Positions 18,957 through 29,632 of a stretch of DNA of 64,000 nucleotides are shown here, piece by piece (position 1 is the stretch's first letter; each line of letters opens with the position of its first letter). Below the pieces are notes generated by a model, which worked only from the letters and a program-made list of their open reading frames with translations, did not search any database and was not told the DNA's origin. Where the stretch lies: the NCBI RefSeq assembly GCF_003957515.1, contig NZ_RQXW01000003.1, forward strand, positions 248,001 through 312,000, in the 5' to 3' direction. A program made the position numbers and the translations under genes. The stretch comes from Amphritea opalescens. GTDB taxonomy: Bacteria; Pseudomonadota; Gammaproteobacteria; Pseudomonadales; Balneatricaceae.

Positions 18957-21239
18957 CTAGTCCGGTTCATCGGATGAATCCGTAGACGGCTTCACGATCA
19001 CATCCAGAGAATCCACCCGTTGATAGCCCCGTGGCAGTTTATTACCTCGACGGCCACGCTCACCACGGTAATGCTCCAAATCAGACGGTTTCATCTTCAG
19101 ATGCTGACGACCAGAGTTCACCTGCAGAGTATCCTGCTCAGACAGCGTCACCATCGCAATCAGTAACTCCTCCCTCGCAGCGGCTCTGGCAGATGGAATA
19201 TTGATAATCTTATTCCCTTTACCACGCCCTAATTCAGGCAGGTCTTTTACTGGGAATACCAGCATACGACCTTCGTTTGTCACCGCCACCAGCAGATCAC
19301 TCTCTTTGCTAGACAGGGCCATCGGCGGCATCCCCTTCGCGCCTTTCGGCAGTGTCAGGGCCGCTTTACCGGTACGGGTTTTACTGGTCATATCGGCAAT
19401 TTTGGTGACAAAGCCATAACCAGCATCCGATGCCAGCAGCACTGCATCATCATCTTTACCGGCAATCGCACCATCTATCGTCGCTCCTTTCGGAAGCGTG
19501 AGCTTACCTGTCACCGGCTCACCCTGTCCTCGTGCTGATGGCAAGGTATGCGCCTCTAAGGAATAGGCACGTCCGGTACTGTCAAGCAGAATAACCGGTT
19601 GATTCATCCGTCCGAAACACGCCAACTTAAAGCCATCACCGGATTTATAGCTCAACCCCTCAGGATCGATATCATGACCTTTGGCAGAACGAATCCAACC
19701 CTGCTTGGAGATCACCGCAGTAATGGGGTCCGCCGTCAGCAGCGCTTTCTCATCCATGATTTTCGCTTCTTCACGGGCAACGATAGGTGAGCGACGATCA
19801 TCACCATACTCTTTCGCATCGGCCTTCAGCTCATCACGGATCAGTTTACGCATCAGCTTTTCAGAACCCAAAATCTCTTCTAGGTAGTTGCGCTCTTCGG
19901 TGAGCTCATCAATCTCACCGCGAATTTTAATCTCTTCCAGCTTAGCCAACTGACGCAATCTGATCTCTAGAATAGCCTCGGCCTGCGTCGCGGTAATACC
20001 AAAGCGTTCGATCATCACCAGCTTAGGCTTCTCTTCGGTGCGGATAATCTCAATCACTTCATCGATATTGAGATAGGCCACCATTAAGCCTTCTAAAATA
20101 TGTAACCGGGCCAGCACCTTGTCCAAGCGAAACTGCAAGCGGCGGCGTACGGTTTCTGTGCGGTACACCAACCATTCGGACAGGATCTCCTTGAGGTTTT
20201 TCACCTTAGGGCGACCATCGATACCGATCATGTTCATATTGACCCGGTAAGTACGCTCTAGGTCAGTACTGGCGAACAGGTGAGCCATCAACTGCTCAAC
20301 ATCGATTCGGTTTGAACGGGGTACAATTACCAAACGGGTCGGGTTTTCATGATCCGATTCATCTCGCAAATCAGATACCATCGGCAGTTTTTTCTGCTGC
20401 ATCTGCTGGGCGATCTGCTCCAACACTTTCGCCCCAGACACCTGATAGGGCAGCGCAGTAATCACAATATCGCCCTGCTCTCGGCTGTAGACCGCACGCG
20501 CTCTGAGACTACCTTTGCCGGTCTCATACATCTTCTGCAGTTCTTTGCGGGGAGTGATTAGCTCAGCGTCGGTGGGCATATCCGGGCCGGGAATAATCTC
20601 ACATAACTCATCGATGCTCATGCTCGGCTTCGACAGCAGCTTAATACAGGCTTGCGTAACTTCGCGAAGGTTATGGGGCGGAATGTCGGTCGCCATGCCC
20701 ACCGCGATACCAGTAGTGCCGTTCAGCAGGATATTTGGCAGCCGAGCCGGCAGTGTCAGTGGCTCATCGATGGTGCCATCAAAGTTTGGCCCCCACTCAA
20801 CGGTCCCCTGCGCTACCTCTTTAAGCAACACCTCGGCGTATTTCGCCAATTTAGACTCGGTATAACGCATCGCCGCGAAGGATTTCGGATCATCTGGCGA
20901 ACCCCAGTTACCCTGACCATCGATCAGCGGGTAGCGATAGGAGAATGGCTGCGCCATCAACACCATCGCTTCATAGCAGGCGCTGTCACCGTGTGGGTGG
21001 AATTTACCCAACACATCACCCACGGTACGGGCCGACTTCTTATATTTTGCCGTCGACTTTAAGCCCAGTTCAGACATCGCATAGACAATGCGTCGCTGTA
21101 CCGGCTTCAGACCATCGCCGATATTAGGCAATGCTCGGTCGAGGATGACGTACATGGAATAATCCAGATACGCCTTCTCGGTATATTCTTTCAGTGACAG
21201 GCGTTCAATGCCTTGATCGATATGTACTGTTCCGCTCAT
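18957..21239 (-). CDS. parC: DNA topoisomerase IV subunit A
   Basis: 760 residues. The active-site tyrosine lies in [11 protein letters not shown], and the quinolone-resistance region reads [12 protein letters not shown], with the usual Ser and Glu-type positions occupied. The C-terminal half holds beta-pinwheel blades. ParC with ParE decatenates sister chromosomes after replication. The gene is about 80 bases downstream of parE. The last residues (STDSSDEPD) are acidic. Confidence 0.97.
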   Translation of the reverse strand: MSGTVHIDQGIERLSLKEYTEKAYLDYSMYVILDRALPNIGDGLKPVQRRIVYAMSELGLKSTAKYKKSARTVGDVLGKFHPHGDSACYEAMVLMAQPFSYRYPLIDGQGNWGSPDDPKSFAAMRYTESKLAKYAEVLLKEVAQGTVEWGPNFDGTIDEPLTLPARLPNILLNGTTGIAVGMATDIPPHNLREVTQACIKLLSKPSMSIDELCEIIPGPDMPTDAELITPRKELQKMYETGKGSLRARAVYSREQGDIVITALPYQVSGAKVLEQIAQQMQQKKLPMVSDLRDESDHENPTRLVIVPRSNRIDVEQLMAHLFASTDLERTYRVNMNMIGIDGRPKVKNLKEILSEWLVYRTETVRRRLQFRLDKVLARLHILEGLMVAYLNIDEVIEIIRTEEKPKLVMIERFGITATQAEAILEIRLRQLAKLEEIKIRGEIDELTEERNYLEEILGSEKLMRKLIRDELKADAKEYGDDRRSPIVAREEAKIMDEKALLTADPITAVISKQGWIRSAKGHDIDPEGLSYKSGDGFKLACFGRMNQPVILLDSTGRAYSLEAHTLPSARGQGEPVTGKLTLPKGATIDGAIAGKDDDAVLLASDAGYGFVTKIADMTSKTRTGKAALTLPKGAKGMPPMALSSKESDLLVAVTNEGRMLVFPVKDLPELGRGKGNKIINIPSARAAAREELLIAMVTLSEQDTLQVNSGRQHLKMKPSDLEHYRGERGRRGNKLPRGYQRVDSLDVIVKPSTDSSDEPD

Positions 21240-21317
21240 TTTTTATCCCGGCGCTCATCTAACTCAATAATTGCTTCAGCGTATTCATCAATATAACCGC
21301 GAGGTCATCAAGCAGCG

Positions 21318-23210
21318 TCACACGTCTGCCAGATTACCTTTACTTTCGAGCCACACTTTTCGGTCGGGAGAACGCTTCTTCGCTAGCAGCATATCCATCA
21401 CCTCATTGGTGCCATCGCCCGGTTCGATGGTCAGCTGGACCAAACGACGGGTATCACGGGACATGGTAGTTTCACGCAGCTGTAGCGGGTTCATCTCACC
21501 CAAACCCTTGAATCGCTGCACACCGATCTTGGCATTTTTCCGCTCACCTTTAATCCGCTCAACAATGCTGTCTTTTTCATTATCATCGAGGGCATAGAAG
21601 ACATCTTTGGCCACATCGATGCGATACAGCGGCGGCATCGCCACATAGACGTGTCCAGCGGCCACCAGCGGTTTAAAGTGACGCACAAAGAGGGCACACA
21701 GTAGCGTGGCAATATGCAGTCCATCGGAATCCGCATCGGCAAGGATACAGATTTTGCCGTAGCGTAAACCATCAAAGTTATCCGTGCCTGGCTCTACGCC
21801 GATAGCGATGGAGATATGGTTGACCTCCTGAGAAGCCAGCACATCATTGTGATCGACCTCCCAGGTATTGAGAATCTTCCCCCGTAGCGGCATCACCGCT
21901 TGGTATTCACGATCCCGCGCTTGCTTGGCAGAACCACCCGCCGAGTCCCCTTCCACTAAGAAGAGTTCACCCTGCATCGCATCGTTACCGGTACAGTCTG
22001 CCAGTTTACCGGGCAGCGCAGGCCCTGAGGTCACCTTCTTACGAATCACTTTTTTATTAGAGCGTAACCGCTTCTGCGCATTGCTGATGACCAATTCGGC
22101 GATCTTTTCACCGTCTTCAACATGACGGTTAAGCCACAAACTAAAGGCGTCCTTCACGGCGCCAGAAACAAAGGACGCAATTTCCCGTGAGGACAGCCGC
22201 TCTTTCGTTTGCCCTGAAAACTGCGGATCCTGCATTTTCACCGAGAGGATATAGCAGCAGCGCTCCCAAATATCTTCTGCCGAGATTTTCACGCCTCGGG
22301 GCAGCAAAGTCCGGAACTCACAGAACTCCCGCATCGCTTCCAGCAGGCCGGTACGCAAACCGTTCACATGGGTGCCACCCTGAGCGGTAGGGATCAGGTT
22401 AACGTAGCTTTCGCCGGTCAACTCGCCACCCTCTGGCAACCACTGTATTGCCACATCTAAGCCATCTCGTTCGCCCTGAAACGAGACGGTAAAGGGCTCT
22501 TCCGGCAGAGTTTCAAATACCTGAGTGGTACCTTTAAGGTAATCCACCAAGCCATCTTCGTAATACCACTCATCTTTCTCTTTAGTGGCGCCGGTGGCAT
22601 CGGTGAAGGTCACCCGTAAACCCGAACACAGCACCGCTTTCGCCCGCAGCATATGCCGCAGTTTCGTTAGGTGGTATTTCGGGGTATCAAAATATTGCGG
22701 ATCGGCCAGAAAGCGCACTTCGGTGCCGGTATTGCGCTGCCCGCAGCTATCGACAACCTCTAAGTCGGATACTTTTTCGCCATCGGCATAGGTCATCCGA
22801 TAAACATTACCGCCTCTGCGGATGGTCACTTCCAGCAGTTTCGATAGCGCGTTCACCACCGACACACCCACCCCGTGTAGACCACCGGAGTAGTTGTAGT
22901 TTTCATTGGAGAACTTACCCCCGGCATGCAACCGGGTCAGAATCAGCTCGACACCACTCACCCCCTCTTCGGGGTGAATATCGACCGGCATTCCTCGGCC
23001 ATTATCTCGGACACTCACCGCGCCATCTTTATGCAGTGTGACATCAAGCTGGGTCGCATGGCCCGCTAGCGCCTCATCCACACTGTTATCGATCACTTCC
23101 TGGGCTAGATGGTTGGGTCGGTCGGTCTCGGTATACATACCCGGACGGCGACGAACCGGGTCCAGCCCGCTCAGTACCTCAATTGCATCAGAGTTATAGG
23201 TATTACTCAT
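21318..23210 (-). CDS. parE: DNA topoisomerase IV subunit B
   Basis: 630 residues. GHKL ATPase motifs are visible (EVIDNSVDEALAG, VRDNGRGMPVD, GLHGVGVSVVNALS), followed by the TOPRIM motif EGDSAGGSAKQARDREYQ and the ADADSDGLH metal site. It drives ATP-dependent strand passage by topoisomerase IV. It overlaps the upstream yqiA gene by 8 bases. Confidence 0.97.
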   Translation of the reverse strand: MSNTYNSDAIEVLSGLDPVRRRPGMYTETDRPNHLAQEVIDNSVDEALAGHATQLDVTLHKDGAVSVRDNGRGMPVDIHPEEGVSGVELILTRLHAGGKFSNENYNYSGGLHGVGVSVVNALSKLLEVTIRRGGNVYRMTYADGEKVSDLEVVDSCGQRNTGTEVRFLADPQYFDTPKYHLTKLRHMLRAKAVLCSGLRVTFTDATGATKEKDEWYYEDGLVDYLKGTTQVFETLPEEPFTVSFQGERDGLDVAIQWLPEGGELTGESYVNLIPTAQGGTHVNGLRTGLLEAMREFCEFRTLLPRGVKISAEDIWERCCYILSVKMQDPQFSGQTKERLSSREIASFVSGAVKDAFSLWLNRHVEDGEKIAELVISNAQKRLRSNKKVIRKKVTSGPALPGKLADCTGNDAMQGELFLVEGDSAGGSAKQARDREYQAVMPLRGKILNTWEVDHNDVLASQEVNHISIAIGVEPGTDNFDGLRYGKICILADADSDGLHIATLLCALFVRHFKPLVAAGHVYVAMPPLYRIDVAKDVFYALDDNEKDSIVERIKGERKNAKIGVQRFKGLGEMNPLQLRETTMSRDTRRLVQLTIEPGDGTNEVMDMLLAKKRSPDRKVWLESKGNLADV

Positions 23211-23847
23211 CGGAAGTTTCAGTCCTTATTTCCCCTGCGGTCAGGTCAGTGACCGCGGGCAACTCAACCCGACCTTCGGCAAAAGCCAAAATCGCCGGAA
23301 TAACAGATTCAAATTGATCAAAACCGTGGCATCCACCCTGCTGCACCAGCATCGGTGAATCCTTAAATTTTTCTACCGCTTGTCGATAATCCAGTGTTTC
23401 ATCGCCAGCCTGGGTTAATAACAGATAACGGGCAGGGTCTTTCAGGCGAGGACAATCGATAGCCAACAGCTGATCGAGATGCTCAGCCGTCAACTCATAT
23501 TGTTCATCGCTATAATAGTTATCCTGCTCACCCAGCATCTCAGCCAACAGCTCATAAGGGCGCACCGCCGGATTAATCAGCACCGCTCGCACACCATATT
23601 TTTCCGTCAACCAGGTACTGTAATAACCACCCAACGAGCTACCCACCAGCACAATGGCGCGCTCAGGATGGGCCTCTATCAGCTGTTCAAGCAACGCGAT
23701 GGCGTTAGCCGGCCAATGGGGCAGCGCGGGCACAATCAACTGTTCAGCGCGTCCGGCAGCACTCATCCAGTCGACAAAAAAACGAGCTTTATAAGAATCC
23801 GGCGAACTATTAAAACCGTGAATATAGATAAACAGTGGTTGGGGCAT
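23203..23847 (-). CDS. yqiA: YqiA-like esterase
   Basis: Alpha/beta-hydrolase of 214 residues. The oxyanion segment YIHGFNSSPDS, nucleophile elbow GSSLGGYYS and a late histidine in GGCHGFDQF make a plausible Ser-Asp-His triad. E. coli YqiA has esterase activity on short acyl chains; its physiological substrate is unknown. The gene order nudF-yqiB-cpdA-yqiA-parE is conserved in gammaproteobacteria. A near-consensus LexA-like palindrome lies 28 bases upstream of its start. Confidence 0.9.
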   Translation of the reverse strand: MPQPLFIYIHGFNSSPDSYKARFFVDWMSAAGRAEQLIVPALPHWPANAIALLEQLIEAHPERAIVLVGSSLGGYYSTWLTEKYGVRAVLINPAVRPYELLAEMLGEQDNYYSDEQYELTAEHLDQLLAIDCPRLKDPARYLLLTQAGDETLDYRQAVEKFKDSPMLVQQGGCHGFDQFESVIPAILAFAEGRVELPAVTDLTAGEIRTETSDE

Positions 23848-23874
23848 TGATAACCTTTATTCTCTGATCTCTAT

Positions 23875-23890
23875 CTGTATATATATACAT
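23875..23890. promoter_or_regulatory. LexA-box-like palindrome upstream of yqiA-parE
   Basis: CTGT, then eight alternating A/T bases, then ACAT. This differs by one base from the CTGT-N8-ACAG LexA operator. It lies between cpdA and yqiA, 28 bases before the yqiA ATG. It may be an AT-repeat accident, but position and symmetry are suggestive. Confidence 0.45.
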
Positions 23891-23930
23891 GCTTTCGGTA
23901 AATTACCGGAGAGCGCGAAGCGATGCAACC

Positions 23931-24692
23931 TTAACACGCCACTCTTTTGACTCGGGTTGCGATACGCCCATCGGGATAGAGTTGCAAAAGTCGATAAGCG
24001 GGACGGGCGAGGGTCGGCTCATCTTCAAGGGTCATCAGATCACATCCGGCTTTAAACTGCACCGAACTGGATGGCGTCATCAGCACGCGAACCCCTTGAT
24101 ATAGTTGATCCCTCGTTTGATGCACATGCCCGTTAACAACCCCTTTAACTTGACGGTGGCCCGCCAACAGCGCCCAAAAAGCATCAGAGTTGGCTAGCAT
24201 AATGGAATCTTGCCAAGCACTCTCCACCGGCACGGGGTTATGATGCAGCACTACGAGGCAGTGATAATCCTGATACCGCTGTAATTGCTGCTCCAGAAAA
24301 TCTAACTCTGTCTGCGCCAACTGGCCGCTACCCTGTCCATCCGGTTGCGAGGTGCTATCTAACAGCAGGATCACCCAATCCTGTTCAACGATGGTGCGCA
24401 GGTTCATCCTGCCACCGAGCTGTAACATCAGCTCAACATCATCGTGATTTCCGGGGATCCAATAACTGGGCAGCGGTAACGCCGCCAGCCGATTTTGCAA
24501 ACGACTGTAACCGTTTAAAGCGCCATGATGGACCAGGTCACCGGTCCACAGAATCAATTCGGCGTCGCCTTGCTCGAGCAGGTCATCCACGACCGCAACC
24601 AAGCTCTGCTCTACATCTCGACCTCTATAACGATGATCGGGATCATTTTGCAGGTGGCAATCGGTAATCTGCGCAACGATTAGCGGTTTCAT
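23931..24692 (-). CDS. cpdA: 3',5'-cyclic AMP phosphodiesterase CpdA
   Basis: Metallophosphoesterase of 253 residues. All metal-binding blocks are visible: ITDCHL, WTGDLVHHG, GNHDD, VVLHHNPVP and VNGHVHQ. It hydrolyses cAMP to AMP and so tunes CRP signalling. Its position between the DUF1249 gene and yqiA is the conserved gammaproteobacterial order and supports the specific name rather than a generic phosphoesterase. Confidence 0.92.
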   Translation of the reverse strand: MKPLIVAQITDCHLQNDPDHRYRGRDVEQSLVAVVDDLLEQGDAELILWTGDLVHHGALNGYSRLQNRLAALPLPSYWIPGNHDDVELMLQLGGRMNLRTIVEQDWVILLLDSTSQPDGQGSGQLAQTELDFLEQQLQRYQDYHCLVVLHHNPVPVESAWQDSIMLANSDAFWALLAGHRQVKGVVNGHVHQTRDQLYQGVRVLMTPSSSVQFKAGCDLMTLEDEPTLARPAYRLLQLYPDGRIATRVKRVAC

Positions 24693-24710
24693 ATAAAACT
24701 CATGTAAAGC

Positions 24711-25151
24711 TCATGTAAAACTATAGGCGGGCTCGGCGGCCTGACCATGAGTGAGGCAGTGGCTGAGCCACTCACCTAGATACTGATTAAGCTGAGCCTT
24801 CTCATCTTTCTGGTGCATCTGCGCATTGGGATAGTTGTAAACACCCCGAAAATGACGCTTACTTTTCAGGCAGATCACCTCCGCCGCCCGCGCATCATGG
24901 TACATCCGAACAATCAGGCTAGGCGCCTCAAGCCAACGGTGATCAGAACTCTGCGAGACCAATACGGTGGTGGTATAGGTAAAACGCTCCTCAATCTGCA
25001 GGCGCACGGTACTCTGCTGCTGATGACAGCTAACCTCAAACACACGCTCATCACGCTGTTCAATATCCGGCATCAACCGCATCAGTCGCAGATAATTGGC
25101 CTCACAATCAGCCATCTGCTTTACCAGATCGGGTACATAACGTTTTTTCAT
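24711..25151 (-). CDS. yqiB: DUF1249 family protein (YqiB)
   Basis: 146 residues, with the family pattern of an N-terminal KKRYVPDLVKQMADCEANYLR-type opening and a WLEAPSLIVRMYHDARAAEV core. Function is unknown in all species. It is found between nudF and cpdA in many gammaproteobacteria, as here, with a gap of 18 bases to cpdA. Confidence 0.9.
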   Translation of the reverse strand: MKKRYVPDLVKQMADCEANYLRLMRLMPDIEQRDERVFEVSCHQQQSTVRLQIEERFTYTTTVLVSQSSDHRWLEAPSLIVRMYHDARAAEVICLKSKRHFRGVYNYPNAQMHQKDEKAQLNQYLGEWLSHCLTHGQAAEPAYSFT

Positions 25152-25248
25152 TTTCTCTACGGCTCTTAAATCTACAACGTTTAAAATTTAAGTTTTAATA
25201 AACAAACCATGACGGTTAAACCCAAGGGTTGTGTTCACTAACCATGGA

Positions 25249-25869
25249 TTAACAACCCCAACGCTGCAACAGTGTTGCTCGATTCAACTGCAACCATTGG
25301 ACTGCGATGATGGTGGCAGCATTGTCTATAACCCCGTTGGCCACCAGCTCACACACTTCAGCGAAGGGTAGCACATGCACGAGAATATCCTCACCCTCCT
25401 GCGCCAAACCATGCACCCCACCGACCACTGTGCTATCCACTCGCGCACAGAGAAGATCCACATACTCATCACTGCCACCGGCACTCGGCAGATAACGGGT
25501 AATCGGCACGATACTGTGAATCTGCGCCCCCGCTTCCTCTTCCGCTTCACGCAGAGCAACATCATTCGGTGTTTCGCCGCTTTCAACAATCCCAGCCACC
25601 AACTCTAACAGCCAAGGACTATCGGCTTTACCCAGCGCCCCCACTCGAAACTGCTCGACTAAGACTAGCGCATCATTATCGGGATCAAACAGCAGTACAC
25701 AGACGGCGTCGCCGCGCTGAAACTGCTCCCGCACTATCTCAATCTCGCCCCCTTCAAAGAGCGCGTGACGAATCGTGAGGCGGCGTATTTTAAAAAAACC
25801 ATCACAGGTACGTTCCTGCGCAATAATCGCCGCATCCGCCGCGGCAAAGGTGGGTTGCCAGTTAGCCAT
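25249..25869 (-). CDS. nudF: ADP-ribose pyrophosphatase (NudF)
   Basis: NUDIX hydrolase of 206 residues. The Nudix box is complete (GIVESGETPNDVALREAEEE, then AGA). The stretch EQFRVGALG just before it and SAGGSDEYVDLLCARV after it are typical of ADP-ribose diphosphatases. It cleaves ADP-ribose to AMP and ribose-5-phosphate. It heads the nudF-yqiB-cpdA-yqiA-parE-parC string. Confidence 0.93.
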   Translation of the reverse strand: MANWQPTFAAADAAIIAQERTCDGFFKIRRLTIRHALFEGGEIEIVREQFQRGDAVCVLLFDPDNDALVLVEQFRVGALGKADSPWLLELVAGIVESGETPNDVALREAEEEAGAQIHSIVPITRYLPSAGGSDEYVDLLCARVDSTVVGGVHGLAQEGEDILVHVLPFAEVCELVANGVIDNAATIIAVQWLQLNRATLLQRWGC

Positions 25870-26084
25870 CTTTTATGTCCGGTTGAAGATCCTATGAGTA
25901 AGCGTAAAGATTCAACTCTACGCCTTAATCGCCGGCGATATTAACCAAAGCCGTACTAATATAACGTGCGCCAATATAGCATGACTGGTCAGACACACTG
26001 AATAGCGCTTATAATGTTAGACGATAACGATATTCTATTTTATGCTATGAAGTACTCTACCTATACGAGGTCTATCCGCGGCTA

Positions 26085-27872
26085 ATGTCTGAACCATCAT
26101 CTCGCTTACCATCCGCCATGATACGCTACCTCCCCCTTGCTTACTGGCTAAAAGACTATCAGCGGGATGATTTTGTTAGTGATCTGATCGCCGGCATTGT
26201 GGTGGGGATCTTACTGATTCCTCAGGGTATGGCATATGCTTTCTTAGCCGGCTTACCCCCAGAATATGGTTTATATGCCGCGATTGTTCCGCTGTTTATC
26301 TACGCCTTACTCGGCTCTAGCCGAAGCCTCGCCGTAGGGCCCGTTGCCATCGCGTCACTGATGGTGGGCTCAACCATCGCCGATGCTACCGCCCGTGGGC
26401 TCGGAGACCCGGTTAACATCGCCATCAACCTTTCGTTGTTAGTCGGCGTGATTCTTATCTGTTTGCGCATACTGCGGCTCGGATCGATTGTTAACTTTAT
26501 GAGCCATTCGGTCATCTCCGGCTTTACCAGCGCCGCCGCTCTCTTAATCGGCGTTAGTCAGCTGCGCCATTTAACAGGGCTTTCGATCCCCAACGATGGT
26601 TTTATCACGGATTCATTCGGCTTTTTGCTACAGCATCTTAGCAGTATCAACGTCGTCACCTTATTTCTGGGCTTACTGGGGTTATTAATACTTTGGTTTG
26701 CCAAGGCTCGACTCGCCAATCTACTCAGCCGTACAGCCTTACCCAACTGGTTGATTCAACCCATTTGCCGCGCCGGCCCCATGTTTGCCATGATTGTTGG
26801 CACTCTCTTGGTGGCAAGCCCTGGGTTAGATCAGCACTATCAGGTCGCGATTATTGGCAGCATTCCAGAAGGGCTGCCCAGCCTGCAACTTATCAGTATT
26901 GACCTACAACTGTGGCAACAACTCCTCACCCCCGCCATTCTAATCGCCCTGATCGGCTTTCTTGAAAGCGTCTCCGTCGGTACCACCTTGGCGAGCCGCG
27001 AGCGGGAACGCATCGAACCCAACAAGGAACTGATCGCTCTCGGCATGGCTAACCTTGGGGCCGCTTTCAGCGGTACCTATCCCGTGGCTGGCGGCTTCGG
27101 CCGTTCGATGGTGAACTTTGCATCCGGCGCCCGCACCACCATCGCATCACTGATCGCCGCCGTGATGGTGGCGGTAACGGTCAGCTTTTTAACGCCGCTG
27201 TTTTACTATCTACCCAAAGCGATTCTCGGCGCGGTGATCATTATGGCGGTGTTACCACTCATGGATATTCGGGCCTTCACCGATAGCTGGAAATTCAATA
27301 AGGCCGATGCGTTAACCATGTTCATCACCTTTATCGCGGTACTGACACTGGGCGTTGAGATCGGCATTCTCTGCGGGATCGCGATCTCTTTTCTACTGTT
27401 TATCTATCGCAGCAGCCAACCCCATATCGCCGTAGTTGGCCGAGTGGGCGAGAGCCAACATTTTCGCAATGTAGCACGTCATGAAGTCACCACCGATGAA
27501 CATATCCTCGCCATCAGAGTCGATGAGAGCCTCTACTTTGCGAATACCCGCTTTGTGGAAGACTTTATACGTTCACAATGTGCCTCTCGGCGGGAGGTTG
27601 AACACGTCATTATGATCTGCAATGCGGTGAATTTTATCGACGCCAGCGCCTTAGAAAGTTTAGAAAATCTAACGGTACAACTGGCTTCTGAGGGGGTCAC
27701 ACTCCACTTAGCCGAGGTCAAAGGCCCGATTATGGATCGGCTACAAAAAACCTCCTTTCTACAACAGCTCAGCCCCGGACAGGTATTTTTTACCGCCGAT
27801 GAAGCGATGCGAACCTTAATGCAGACGGGCGATAGTGAGACAAGCGCTTCATCAATAGAGCGCCATCAATGA
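26085..27872 (+). CDS. SulP family anion transporter
   Basis: 595 residues: an N-terminal transport domain of about 12-14 helices with the signature VGILLIPQGMAYAFLAGLPPEYGLYAA, and a C-terminal STAS domain from about residue 455 (ESLYFANTRFVEDFI ... CNAVNFIDASALESL). SulP proteins carry sulfate, bicarbonate or related anions, often with Na+. Substrate cannot be fixed from sequence. The gene converges with the EAL-GGDEF gene and their ends overlap by 7 bases. Confidence 0.93.
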   Translation: MSEPSSRLPSAMIRYLPLAYWLKDYQRDDFVSDLIAGIVVGILLIPQGMAYAFLAGLPPEYGLYAAIVPLFIYALLGSSRSLAVGPVAIASLMVGSTIADATARGLGDPVNIAINLSLLVGVILICLRILRLGSIVNFMSHSVISGFTSAAALLIGVSQLRHLTGLSIPNDGFITDSFGFLLQHLSSINVVTLFLGLLGLLILWFAKARLANLLSRTALPNWLIQPICRAGPMFAMIVGTLLVASPGLDQHYQVAIIGSIPEGLPSLQLISIDLQLWQQLLTPAILIALIGFLESVSVGTTLASRERERIEPNKELIALGMANLGAAFSGTYPVAGGFGRSMVNFASGARTTIASLIAAVMVAVTVSFLTPLFYYLPKAILGAVIIMAVLPLMDIRAFTDSWKFNKADALTMFITFIAVLTLGVEIGILCGIAISFLLFIYRSSQPHIAVVGRVGESQHFRNVARHEVTTDEHILAIRVDESLYFANTRFVEDFIRSQCASRREVEHVIMICNAVNFIDASALESLENLTVQLASEGVTLHLAEVKGPIMDRLQKTSFLQQLSPGQVFFTADEAMRTLMQTGDSETSASSIERHQ

Positions 27873-29632
27873 GCGCGCATTTTTCGCCGTTGGGAAACAA
27901 ACAGATAGCTGCCTTCCCGCTTTTTAGCTTCTTTTTTGGCTTGGGCAGCTAGTTCAGCCACCTCATGATAGCTCAGGCAACGATAAGGGTCCGGATGCAC
28001 CACGCCACAGGATAGACTGAGCACCGGATAGAAGACCGAATCGCCTTTGCGACTCGCCGCCCAGATCCCCCCTTGTTCTAGATCTTTGGGGCTATAGAAC
28101 TCACGCACAGCCTGATCAAATGCCTTCAGAATCCGTTCACAACGAAGCTGCCAGTCTTCGGTGCGAAACACCACCACAAAGTCATCGCCCCCCACATGGC
28201 CGGTAAAATTCTCACCATTGGCATGACGGGTCAGCAGTTCACCCAAGAGCTGAATCAGCCGGTCGCCCTTCACATAGCCATAATTATCATTGAAAGGCTT
28301 AAAATAATTGATATCAAAGTAGGCAACGCGAAAATTTTCCGTCTGCTTCAAGAGCCCATCGATCTCCCGATTGATCGGCACATTGCCCGGCATCAGGGTT
28401 AATGGGTTAGCATAACGGGCATTACGAATTTTCAGTTCAGTGATGTTTTTCAACAGGTCCCGTACATTACCGATCCCCTGATAGAGGCCATCTTTGGTGA
28501 TCACCAGCCCTTGATGCAGATATACCGCATCCTGCTCGGTAATCAACCGCGAGACCTGTTCCAAACTGGTGTCCGACTCAATAATGATCGCTTTAGTATC
28601 CAGAATACGAGTCACCGGACGGTTTTCATACAGTGCCCGTCCATACTGGGTGGAGAACAGCTCTAGCAGATCAGAGCGATGCACCGTACCGATCGGCCGC
28701 CCCTCTTCCAGAACCGCCAAAATATCGTACAGTGGATTATCACTAAACAGCTGCGCGGTATAACCCATCTGGTCATCAAAGCTAAGCGCTGGCGCCGGGT
28801 GAATCAGCACCGCCGCCGTCTCGGCCATATCTTTTTCACTGCCAGCACGGCGCTTACGGGGCAGCCACTCTTGGCTATCACACTCCATTTTCGGCTGCTG
28901 TGTGGGCATGCCTAGATAGAACCCTTGGCCAATCGTTGCCCCCAACTCTTTTAGGGTCAGCAGCTCTGAGCGGGTTTCCACCCCCTCGACAATCACCTTC
29001 GAGCCAACACCGTTGGCGATACTGCAGATCGATTTTACAAACTGACGCTTAATCGGCTCACGATCCACATTATGGATAAAGTGACGATCAATTTTGACAT
29101 AGTCTGGCTGCAGCTCCGACCAGAGTTTTAGCCCTGAATAGCCGGTACCCAGATCATCCACCGCCACCTTAAAGCCCATCTGTTTATAATAATTGATCGC
29201 TTCAAGGGTCAACCCATAGTTATCGAACGGATGCTGCTCTGAGATCTCAATAACGATAGAATCTAGCGGAATGTTCAAGGATTTGAGCCACTCAGCGGTT
29301 AATCCCTTACGGTGTTCTGGCGTCCCCAACAGCGATGCACTGACATTGAGAAAGAGCTTTCCTTCTAACTCTTGCTGCGCATAGGCTTCCAATGAAAGAC
29401 GCCGACATAACAGCTCTAGCCGATGTTCCAAGCCACACGCCATCGCCGTGTTAAACAGAACCAGAGGCGAATGCAACTCACTGTTTTCCGGCCCACGAAT
29501 CAGCGCTTCATGGCCCAGCACCTCACCTCGGCGTAGATCAACGATAGGCTGAAAATGAGGATATAACTGTTCCGTTTCAATCAGTTCCTGAAGTTGGGTA
29601 TAACGATCGGGTATAGTCTGTGAAACGGTCAT
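27866..29632 (-). CDS. EAL - CBS pair - GGDEF c-di-GMP signalling protein
   Basis: About 588 residues; the ATG at 29632 is preferred to a TTG two codons earlier. An N-terminal EAL domain (about 25-260) keeps EALIRGPE, NVSASLLG, EISEQHPF, DDLGTGYSGL and EGVETRSE, so phosphodiesterase activity is plausible. A CBS pair (about 290-405) follows, a likely adenine nucleotide sensor. The GGDEF domain (about 415-580) has GHVGGDDFVVVF, a GGDDF variant of the signature motif. Domain order is the reverse of the common GGDEF-EAL fusion. There is no membrane segment, so it is cytoplasmic. Which activity dominates is unknown. Confidence 0.9.
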   Translation of the reverse strand: MTVSQTIPDRYTQLQELIETEQLYPHFQPIVDLRRGEVLGHEALIRGPENSELHSPLVLFNTAMACGLEHRLELLCRRLSLEAYAQQELEGKLFLNVSASLLGTPEHRKGLTAEWLKSLNIPLDSIVIEISEQHPFDNYGLTLEAINYYKQMGFKVAVDDLGTGYSGLKLWSELQPDYVKIDRHFIHNVDREPIKRQFVKSICSIANGVGSKVIVEGVETRSELLTLKELGATIGQGFYLGMPTQQPKMECDSQEWLPRKRRAGSEKDMAETAAVLIHPAPALSFDDQMGYTAQLFSDNPLYDILAVLEEGRPIGTVHRSDLLELFSTQYGRALYENRPVTRILDTKAIIIESDTSLEQVSRLITEQDAVYLHQGLVITKDGLYQGIGNVRDLLKNITELKIRNARYANPLTLMPGNVPINREIDGLLKQTENFRVAYFDINYFKPFNDNYGYVKGDRLIQLLGELLTRHANGENFTGHVGGDDFVVVFRTEDWQLRCERILKAFDQAVREFYSPKDLEQGGIWAASRKGDSVFYPVLSLSCGVVHPDPYRCLSYHEVAELAAQAKKEAKKREGSYLFVSQRRKMRAH

